24,057 nucleotides of DNA from Vitrella brassicaformis (lineage: Eukaryota > Sar > Vitrellaceae), in the NCBI GenBank assembly GCA_001179505.1, contig CDMY01001064.1:191442-215498 (forward strand). Reading direction: 5' to 3'. Below the pieces are notes generated by a model. The model ran no database searches and was not told the origin of the DNA. It saw only the letters and a list, made by a program, of their open reading frames with translations. Positions 11,449 to 19,099 of the stretch are shown one piece after another; within the stretch, counting starts at the first letter, position 1; each line of letters starts with the position of its first letter. Made by a program: the position numbers and the translations under genes.

Positions 11449-12364
11449 TTGCAGACACACACACGGATTGCAGCCAACGATAGATGGATGGAGGGTGCGT
11501 GAGAGGGGTGTGTTATGTGTGTGTGACCGTTTTTCCATTCTGTGATACCAAGAGTGAGTGCATCACTCAGCTAGCTGCACAGCACAGTGCCGGCTGGCCG
11601 CATTGAGTGATGGACGGACGGACGGATGGATGGATGGATGAACATGGGCGGGCGAGTGCATTTTGGAGTCCAGTTTGTGTCTGCGTCTGTCTCTCTCTCT
11701 CTGTCTGTGTGTCTCTCCATGAGTGTGTGTCCCCGGGGCGCGGCGCCTGTGTTTCAGTTGTATGAGTATGATCCATGGACATTTGTCACCGCGTGTTGAC
11801 TCGATCCCTTCCCTTGCAGACGTGCACTGCGTGTTCCGTGTGTGCGATGAATGAATGCGTGAATGAATGAAATCATATTTGTACGCGACGCCGCCCAGGG
11901 AGGGAGGGAGGGAGGAATGACAGTCACTGCAGTACACCACACCACAGCCCGCCTGCCTCAGTTTAATTAGCGCTGCATCACATCAACGATGGATGCATCG
12001 AGGTGGCGTCTCTCTGTCCCACCATGCAGCCAGCTATTACGAGTTATCAACGGCACACAACACACACACATCCACCCACATGTGGCCGGCCGCCTGTTTG
12101 CCCTGGTGCCAGCGCCTTCCCCAGCAGCCCTCCATCACTGGCGGTGAGGACCAGTGAGAGAGAGCAGCTGAAGCAGGTTCCCCCAGAGCAAATAGGCGGC
12201 CGATCAGCCCACCACCCGCACTCAGCGATAGACAGTGAAAACTGCAAAGACAAAGGCTCATTGCAGCATGAACGAACAGGTACATAGTCCTTCCACCCCT
12301 CCCGCGAACCCTCCCCTCTCTCCCACCACACCACACCGCCCCGCCCACAGAGACCCCCGGTCAG
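11449..12364. other. Convergent intergenic region
   Basis: Space between the GH47 gene and the minus-strand FAM32A gene, whose 3' ends face each other. It holds a GGAC/GGAT repeat block (about 11610-11640), TCTC tracts and a GGGA run near 11900. No convincing coding sequence was found. Confidence 0.65.
11610..11640. repeat. (GGAC)n/(GGAT)n repeat
   Basis: GGAC units change into GGAT units within one tract, as also happens near 4876-4898. Confidence 0.85.
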
Positions 12365-12799
12365 TCAGCCGCCGACTTTGGGTATGTCGAAGTGCTCGCT
12401 CAGCTGTCCCAGCTGCTCGTTGAACTTCTCGATTCGCTGCCTGTGGCTGAGCTCGATGCGCTTGTCCGCCCGGTCCTTGGCCCGCTTCTCCTGCGCCAGT
12501 GCAAAGGCCTTCTCAGCCTCGGTGCGGGTGTCCTCCTCCTCCTCGTCATCGATGGCCGGCGGCCGCTCCACGTCCTTGGCGGCGTTGGTGGTCCCCTCCC
12601 CCTCGTGCTTCTTGTCCTGGTGCTGCTCGTCCTGATCCTCGTCTCGGTCCTGGTCTCGGTGTTGCCTGTCGGTGTCCTGCTGTTGTGAGATCTCCTCCGC
12701 CTTGCGCTTCTTCTTCTTCTTGCCCTTCACGGCCAGCTCGCCGCCCTTGAGCTTCAGCCCTTTCCGCACCACGCCGTCCGTGTACACGCTATCAGACAT
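12365..12799 (-). CDS. FAM32A: FAM32A-like nuclear protein (spliceosome-associated)
   Basis: A single exon of 144 residues. The N-terminal block GLKLKGGELAVKGKKKKKRK matches the conserved start of FAM32A, a KLKG motif followed by a lysine run. The C-terminal helix and end (RQRIEKFNEQLGQLSEHFDI followed by PKVGG) match its most conserved part. In between is a family-typical but longer acidic, Asp/Gln/Glu-rich linker. Human FAM32A (about 112 residues) is a metazoan component of the step-two spliceosome, where its C-terminal end reaches toward the active site. A similar nuclear role is inferred here. The ATG lies only 54 bp downstream of the OST4 stop codon on the same strand, which is unusually tight for two separate transcription units. 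Confidence 0.88.
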   Translation of the reverse strand: MSDSVYTDGVVRKGLKLKGGELAVKGKKKKKRKAEEISQQQDTDRQHRDQDRDEDQDEQHQDKKHEGEGTTNAAKDVERPPAIDDEEEEDTRTEAEKAFALAQEKRAKDRADKRIELSHRQRIEKFNEQLGQLSEHFDIPKVGG

Positions 12800-12853
12800 C
12801 CTCCCTACCTAGGTACCTGCCTGCCTCCCTGCTGCCAGTGGTCGCGCCGTGGT

Positions 12854-12964
12854 CTACTCGACGAGGTCCTTTGGCGGGTCGGAGGCCACGTAGTGGAAGA
12901 AGAAGATGAGCACCATTACGGCAGCTCCTATCAGGTTCACACCAAGATACACCTCGTACTCCAT
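12854..12964 (-). CDS. OST4: OST4 subunit of oligosaccharyltransferase (36 residues)
   Basis: This micro-ORF encodes one hydrophobic membrane helix (VNLIGAAVMVLIFFFHYVA) with a short lumenal N terminus starting MEYEVYLG and a polar tail DPPKDLVE. Length, single helix, the HYVA end of the helix and the PK in the tail all match OST4 (36-37 residues in yeast and human). OST4 packs against the catalytic STT3 subunit and stabilises the ER N-glycosylation complex. The ATG at 12964 follows an acceptor-like TTGTCAG. A donor at 13036 would make a 67-nt intron in the 5' UTR. Splicing it puts a TGA in frame right before MEYE, so the longer open frame starting at 13081 is not the protein. Because of its size, automatic annotation can easily miss this gene. 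Confidence 0.84.
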   Translation of the reverse strand: MEYEVYLGVNLIGAAVMVLIFFFHYVASDPPKDLVE

Positions 12965-13273
12965 CACGGCTGACAACACAGCGAAACGAAAGATCAGACC
13001 ATCTCTGTCTGTGTGCGCAGCAACGTTCTCTCGTACCTTTCGTTTCTTCTCCGGATGGAGGCAAGCTCGCGATGGCTTCAAGCTCTCTCGCGAAACCGCT
13101 GCCTTCGTTGAAATGAAAGGGGGCTGGTCGCGTAGCCCTGACGCTTGTCATCAATGCCACTGTGTAGTTTCAGGCGGCTCTTCCACCAGAATGATGTCCG
13201 GCTGCATCCCTCGCTCTGCCACACATGAATCAGTCATGTGGGTGACCCGCCTGCGTCAACGGGCGCCGAAACC
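12965..13273. promoter_or_regulatory. Divergent upstream region (OST4 / YeeE transporter)
   Basis: The two start codons diverge over 309 bp. The OST4 side contains a probable 5' UTR intron (13036 down to 12970, donor GTACGA, acceptor TTGTCAG), so the OST4 transcription start lies beyond 13036. What remains for both promoters is about 230 bp. No TATA-like box stands out. Confidence 0.5.
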
Positions 13274-15002
13274 ATGCGTGCGTCGAGGCAACTGGCTGCG
13301 TTGAGGTCAGGGGCCGTGTTGCTGCTGCTGGCCTTCTCGCTCCTTCTCGGCTTCTTTGAGGCTCAACGACTCGTCCAGCTCATGTTTGGCGTGGCTTTCG
13401 GCATCATCCTGTCGGCATCTTCTCTCAGCTTCACCATGCCATTCAGGCAAGAAACACATGAAAATGCATCAGATCCGCAGTGCAGCGGTCGACTCCTGTG
13501 CGTGGTGAGTGTATTGCAGGCATGTTGCGCAGGGCTCTCTCAGCGCTCTCCGGCCTCTGTTACATCTGATCTTGATCAGCTCAACACTCTTTGCCTTGTT
13601 TGCTGCACTGGCTGGCCTGGAGGGGGGCAAGAGCGGCCATCTCTTCTCGACGCATCACCTCGTCGGCTCGTTCATGTTTGGTGCCGGTATGCAGTTTGGA
13701 GGAGGTTGTGGCAGTGGGGTGCTGTACACGGCTGCAGCGGGGTCAGCCAAGGCGGTCGTCACTCTGGTGTTCTTCATTGTCGGGAGTGTCCTTGGCGCCT
13801 GGAGTAAAGAGCGATGGAGTGCTCTGTCGTCGGCAGTGTGGGTCAACTGGCCTGATGCCATCCTCTACCAGTGGCTGCTTATCGTGGGTTTCATCGGCAT
13901 TGCCTACGTGGCCACCCATCTCACTCTCCCGCATGTGGCCGGCAAGGACAGCAAGAAGACACGGAGGGAGGGCAGCATGACCACGAGCAGCGACCTGTTT
14001 GTCGATGGGGGTGAGATTCCGGTCCTGTGCTGCTGTCCCTGGCTGTCGCGAAGATCGGTTGCCGAGTGGCGGAATGGGTGGTGGAAGATGCCGCTGACGA
14101 GGGGACGCGCCATTCTCTTGATCGGCGTGCTCAATCCTGTGATGGTTCTGGTGTCCGGTGGGGCGTGGGGCATCACCTATGCCTATGCTCTATGGGGTTC
14201 TCTTATCATCCCCCTCTTCGGTGGTCAGCCATGCGGATGGGGCTTCTTTGGCGCGTCTTGTCCCGGCCGGCCGCAGCCCATCGAGGGCCTCACACACCCC
14301 ATAGCGGCCTCTGACTTCGGGGTGTTCTGCGGCTCCCTCATTGCTGCTCTCTTCATCACCACGCCGACAGTCGAGACGGCCGACGCATCCACTGGGAAGC
14401 AGAGCCTCACATCAGACGACCGAGCCGGCGAGTCAAGCAGCGGGAACGATTCGCTTGATGTGGCTGCAACGGCTGATCAGAGAGACCAGGACTCGGTCGA
14501 CGGGGAGGCCGACCGACCCAACGCAGGCGATACAAGTGCATCGGTGGAGGCCCGCTCAGCAGCTGCTAAGGTGGCCTCTCGCCAAGTGGCCGTTTCCATC
14601 CCATCGGACAAATCAGCAGTAATGTGCGAATCGACACCCAAGTTCATCAGCAGCTGGCGGGAGTCATGGCGGTCCATTCGGGAGTCGCCATCGTCCTTGC
14701 TCTACAATGTGGCTGGAGGGCTCATGATGGGGCAAGGGGCACGCATGGCAGGTACACTGACCAGCACAGGGAGGAACACGTGGATGGATGGATGGATTGG
14801 GTCTGCAGGCGGATGCAACATCGGGGGCTTCTTCTCCACAGTAACTGTTCTCGACTTCCGAGGCTTCATCTGGGCCATGGTAGGCTGTCTGACAGACATC
14901 TCACTTACAGGCCTGCCTTCTCCTCCATCTCGTGCCTCTGAGGTTGGTGCGTGTGATGTCTTCAGAGCGCATTGCTCGGTGCGTGTCTTGCCCTGTTTAT
15001 AG
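13274..15002 (+). CDS. yeeE: YeeE/YedE family (TsuA-type) sulfur-compound transporter
   Basis: This is a multi-pass membrane protein of the YeeE/YedE family, whose studied bacterial members import thiosulfate. Exons: 13274-13446, 13520-14751 and 14809-15002, about 532 residues. The first intron is GC-AG (AG/GCAAGA). Both half-repeat signatures are present: FMFGAGMQFGGGCGSGVLY in the first half and GGLMMGQGARMAGGCNIGGF in the second, the latter restored exactly by removing intron 2. GQPCGWGFFGASCPGRPQP lies between. The two glycine-flanked cysteines correspond to those thought to pass thiosulfate through the pore in TsuA. The matching early segment (SSLSFTMPFR) has no cysteine. A polar Ser/Asp-rich linker of about 110 residues before the second signature is unusual for bacterial relatives. 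The C-terminal end is uncertain. The membrane (plasma or organelle) is unknown. Confidence 0.86.
13447..13519 (+). other. GC-AG intron
   Basis: 73 nt, with donor AG/GCAAGA and acceptor TTGCAG/G. The flanking exons join in phase (2 + 1) to give FTMPFR-HVAQGSLSALRPL, a continuous polar-to-hydrophobic stretch where the family needs one. No GT donor within reach keeps the frame and gives a normal intron length. All other introns assigned here begin with GT. Confidence 0.72.
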
Positions 15003-15435
15003 TGTCTCTCAACCGGCGGATTTGGGATGGCTGGCAGCACCGCAGGAAGGCCAGTGCGGGTGAGACCGTGATGGTGGATAGAGTGAGGGGGGCGTGATGG
15101 TGATGGAGCGAGCAATGCTGAGCTGATGGATGGGCAGCATGTGTGTGGGATGGCTGGTGTTGAGCTATACATAGTCAGAGTGGTGCACTGAGGGAAGTCA
15201 TGGTTCGTGCGCTGCGCTGTGTACATTGCGTATGTGCAGTGCAGCCTGTGCATATATGTGGCCGAGAGGCTCCGATACGGCGGCCCTCGTTCAAACTACT
15301 TACGTCTGTCTGTTAGAATGTCTGAATGCAATGCATTCACCCGTTCCATCATCCACCCACCATATATACAACCAGGCCAGGCAACACTATCCCTCTACAC
15401 GACACGCCCCTTAATTAATCAACTAGCGTAAGTTG
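15003..15435. other. Convergent intergenic region
   Basis: The 3' ends of the YeeE gene and the minus-strand HIT gene face each other. I see no gene, and only short TG-rich stretches. The first about 60 bp may still belong to the YeeE coding sequence, depending on how its 3' end is spliced. Confidence 0.55.
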
Positions 15436-16595
15436 TCACCTCCCCCACTCTCTCCCCACAGAGGGCTGGCGTCTTGCACCCTCCCCACCTCCACCCCTAG
15501 AAACAGCACCAGCAGCAGCTCCCTCACCCGCTGACTCGGCTGGCTCTCTCGACCCTTCACCGATGGTGGTGGTGGTGGCGGCGGTGGTGGCTTCACCAGC
15601 CGCGGCAATGCTCTCGGCCTCGCTGCGTATGGCATCATACGACACACACCATGACTGCACACACACAGGGAGGGATGAGACCAGCACCCACACATCACGG
15701 CAGACAACGTGTCGTGTGTTAGCGGTGCCCACCGTGTCCTGGCGATATTTTACCCATAGCACAGGGGAGATAAACGGTTTGACGAAGCAGTGCAAATGCA
15801 GGTGATCCACGGAATGCCATGGCGGCGCGTGGAAACTGAACTGGAGGCGGTCGTCGAAGGGCGTCCCCGCCATCGAATCATGCGACCGACTCCCCTTCTT
15901 CCTGGTTCGCGTCTTTGCAAACTCGTCAGCTGCCACCTGCTGCCCCACTCGCCTCATGTGGTCGAGGAGGGGCACATGGGAGCTGTCGAGCGTCCGACAG
16001 TTTCTGATGTGCTTCTTCGGACAGACCTGAGGGAAAAATTGCATACACACAAGGCTGTTTGTGTGGCTGCATGTGGTGGTGCCTGCTCACCAGTATGTGG
16101 ACGAGAGAAGCAGGCTCTCGTGGAGCAAAGGAGATCACAGACTCATCTGCAGCAGACACAGACAGACAGACAGACAGCAACGCAGGAACAGCAAGCAAAC
16201 TGCATCATCCATCACGTAGGTGCTCGTGTGAGAATGTCGTGCGTCACCTTCATAGAGTACAGATCCCTTCCCATTGGCCGGCAGCTCCTCGCCCGACGCG
16301 ATCCGGCAGAACACACACTTGAGCACTTCACCATACTCGCCTGCCCACACAACCACAGGACAGGCAGCCATCCATACGGTCGGTCTTCCATCCACTAATC
16401 ACCGACTGGCTTACCATACGTCACGCTTTTGTAGAGGCCGACAGGCTGGAAGATCGGCTGCCTCGGCAGCAATCGCATGGGGCCTTCGAAACAGAGCCTG
16501 GCAGTGCTTCTCTTGGACCAGGTGCTGGTTGATTGTTCAATCGACGACACCACAAAGACGATGATGGCGAGAGCATGGGACAGGTCCCATAGCAT
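15436..16595 (-). CDS. HINT3: HINT3-like HIT-domain protein with N-terminal signal-like segment
   Basis: HIT proteins of this branch hydrolyse adenosine phosphoramidates and related nucleotide conjugates. Five exons (16595-16415, 16340-16248, 16146-16091, 16026-15754, 15654-15436) give 273 residues. Splicing rebuilds the family order: KCVFCRIASGEE (C69, C72), LYEDESVISFAPREPASLVH, ILVCPKKHIRNCRTL, a conserved FSFHAPPWHSVDHL, and the histidine triad H185-L-H187-L-H189-C-F. The pattern is closest to HINT3. Odd features are an N-terminal hydrophobic run (HALAIIVFVVSSIE) that looks like a signal peptide or anchor, unlike typical cytosolic or nuclear HINT proteins, and a Gly/Ala/Glu-rich tail whose exon structure is uncertain. 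The last intron (15753-15655) is a multiple of three without a stop, so retention would also be translatable. Confidence 0.83.
16155..16177. repeat. (CAGA)n repeat inside an intron
   Basis: The tract lies just upstream (on the minus strand) of the acceptor of the HIT gene's second intron. Read on that strand it is CTGT and forms the pyrimidine-rich tract before TGCTGCAG. Confidence 0.8.
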
Positions 16596-16686
16596 TCCCC
16601 TCTTCTCTCTTTGTTCTTAGCTCGCGCTTTGGTGGGATCGGAAGGGAAAGAGAGCCGATTTCGAAGCGGCTGATAGGTGGACTCAA
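16596..16686. promoter_or_regulatory. Short divergent upstream region (HIT / GUP1), 91 bp
   Basis: Only 91 bp separate the start codons of two diverging genes, so UTRs and both promoters must fit here or reach into the neighbour. A core bidirectional promoter is likely. No TATA box is apparent. Confidence 0.6.
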
Positions 16687-18024
16687 ATGCCGCAGTCCCA
16701 ATGCCACCAACAGAATTTGAGATCTTCCATCGATATCGCTGAAGTAGAGATGGGCGTCATGCCTGCAGAAGAGATGGGCAGTGGCAATAAGACGGCACGA
16801 CCAGGGGCTCCACCATTGCTGAAGAGCTACCGCTGGCCTTGGTACGAGCTGCTCCTCTACGGCAGCGTCATAGCCGCGGCATTCCCTTATGTGTGCTGGA
16901 TTGGCTACAGCTACTCCAACAAGCTGGAGCTGTGGCAGCTGGATGACCTGGGCATACTGCCCGGCTGGATAGGCCAGCGGCACATCGACATGTACGACTT
17001 CCAGTGGGAGGGAATCCGCAATGCACTGCCCATTCTCACTCTCGGGGCCATGGCACACGTCGGCGGCAGCCGGCTGCTGAGGGTCTATCTGGCATCGACT
17101 CGGGAGGAGGGTGGTGATGATGGCGGTGCGGAGAGGGACGCGCCCCTTCTTGCCTACCACCTGCTGTTTGGGATGGTGTATGTGTGCTATCTGCATGGTT
17201 GCGGCACCTTCTGGCTGCTCTCCCTGGTGCTGGTCAACTTCTGCATCAGCCGCCTGTGTGCGGCAGGCCACTCACTCGGCCCCGCCCTCACATGGCTATT
17301 CAATGTGACCATCCTCCTGACCAATGACTACTTCGCCGGCTACCGATTTGAGTGGATCCATCCGCGGCTCGGTGCGCTGGACCAGGAGCCCTTCATCGGC
17401 GTGTCTCGGTGGCATGTGCACTTCCCCATGGTGACGCTGAAGCTGATATCGTTCAACATGGACCTCTACTGGGCCGTCACGCGCAGGAAGTCGCCATTGC
17501 ACGGGAGAGATGAGTTCCTGTCTTACCGATATCGGCAGGAGACCCACCAGCCGATGGCCGCCTACTCGACACTCGCGTACCTCTCGTATGTGCTGTACCC
17601 GCCTCTCTACCTTGCAGGGCCTACTGCGTCTTTCAACGCATGGAGGTCACACATGCACGTCAACACGCCGCAGGTCGCCTACTCACCGATGCAAATCGGG
17701 CTGTATGGGCTTCGTTGGCTGGGGAACTTGCTGTGTTTCGAGGTCTTTCTGCACTTCAACTATGCGAATGCGATCGCGTCGAGTGTGTACGACTGGTTCT
17801 GGCGGAGGCTGAGCGTGGCTGAGTTGGGCCTCTGTGCCTTCTGGACGCTGTTCTTCATCTGGATGAAGTTCCTGCTCATCTGGCGCTACTTCCTCCTGTG
17901 GGCGCTGTGCGATGGGGTGGAATGCCCGGAGAACATGAACAGATGCGTATACAACAACTACAGGTGCCTGTGTCTCGTGTGACTGACTCACCGACAGACA
18001 CCCTTGGTCGTCTCTGTGTGTGTG

Positions 18025-18060
<36 letters not shown>

Positions 18061-18697
18061 GCACAGAGCAATTTTGGCGCAGCTGGCACCGGGCCTTCAA
18101 CCAGTGGTTGCTGCGGTACATATACTTCCCTTTGGGAGGCTCGGCCTACAAGCTGGTCAATGTGTGGGTGGTATTCCTGTACGTGGCCGTATGGCACGAC
18201 GTGCGGTGGCGGCTCTTGAGCTGGGCGGCACTCGTGTGCGTCATCATCGCACCAGAGATCCTCGTACGCATGCTCGCCGCCACTAAACCCATCGCACCCA
18301 TGCAGACGAACAAGTGAGAAAGGGCTGGCACACATGTGCTCATGTGCGTATTCGCGTATTGTCATGTGGCTGTCTCTCCGTGTGTGTCAGTTGGTTTCGG
18401 TATGTGATCGCGGTCGGGGGGTCGTTCAACGTGTTTCTGCTCATCGCCGCCAATCTCGTGGGCTTCTCGTTCGGTCAGAGACGCTGAAGACACACGTGCA
18501 GATGCCCTGTGTGTGTCTGTGTCTGTGTTGATGCCTCTGCTGTTGTGTCTGCAGGCTTGGAGGGCCTGAAGCTGTTCATATCTCGCCTGTTCGGCTCGCG
18601 TGAGGGCGTGTGGTTCATGTGGGGGTCGTTTGTGACTGTGTTTAGCGGTGTCAATCTGCAGCTGTGGATCAGATCGAGGCAGCACACCAACTACTGA
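16687..18697 (+). CDS. GUP1: GUP1-type MBOAT O-acyltransferase
   Basis: A multi-pass ER membrane acyltransferase. Yeast Gup1 adds a C26 fatty acid while remodelling GPI anchors; relatives (HHAT) acylate proteins. Four exons (16687-17963, 18062-18313, 18391-18473, 18555-18697) give 584 residues, close to the yeast protein (560). Family blocks seen: LYPPLYLAGPTASFNAW, CPENMNRCVYNNYS, FWRSWHRAFNQWLLRYIYFP with LGGS, and FLYVAVWHDVRW, which carries the invariant MBOAT histidine (H471). H435 in the WHRAFN block is also conserved. CPENMNRC, the NNY box and the LAGPT block are typical of the GUP1 branch. The exon 1/2 junction falls inside NNYS and is confirmed by conservation. The start at 16687 is the first ATG of the frame; a later in-frame ATG is possible, as the first about 45 residues are not conserved. 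Confidence 0.94.
18015..18058. repeat. (TG)n microsatellite forming most of an intron 3' half
   Basis: A long TG run with a short TATATA interruption fills the 3' half of GUP1 intron 17964-18061 and ends in the acceptor TGCAG. It replaces an ordinary pyrimidine tract. Confidence 0.88.
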
Positions 18698-19099
18698 CGT
18701 CATTGCGCGTATAGAGGATGCGCCTGTCTGTGTGTCTGGCTTGGTGTACGTGTTGTGCAAATGGCTGCGTGTACATAGCGGGACTGCAAGTGTCTCTCCT
18801 CGTCATGAAATGTGTCTCACGCACACGGGCATAAAGTTGCCAACAAATGGTGTCGCTCCCCTCTGTCTGCATGTCTAGATGTCGCCTTCAGAGCTCTAAC
18901 ACGCACATCGACAGAGCGCACACACACACATACACACACACGGATGTCATAAACAGACAGCATCAATCACTTAATATGACGTGCACTAAACGGCTTCCTT
19001 CCTGCCGCTGACACATGAGCTGACCAAGGCGCCCCTCCTCTCAGCTCTCCAGCAGCAGCAAGCATGCCAGTGCTGTGTGGGTCAGCAATTACCCCTCCG
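18698..19099. other. Convergent intergenic region
   Basis: The 3' ends of GUP1 and the GT32 gene face each other over 402 bp. It holds a CA-rich tract (about 18918-18940) and nothing that looks coding. Confidence 0.65.

Noticed and set aside
12854-13081. 75-residue extended version of the OST4 frame
   Set aside because: The extra N-terminal part is polar, unlike OST4, and crosses a donor/acceptor pair; splicing puts a stop before the MEYE start.
16537-17271. 244-residue minus-strand frame opposite GUP1 exon 1
   Set aside because: It overlaps the conserved MBOAT coding sequence and has no recognisable features of its own.
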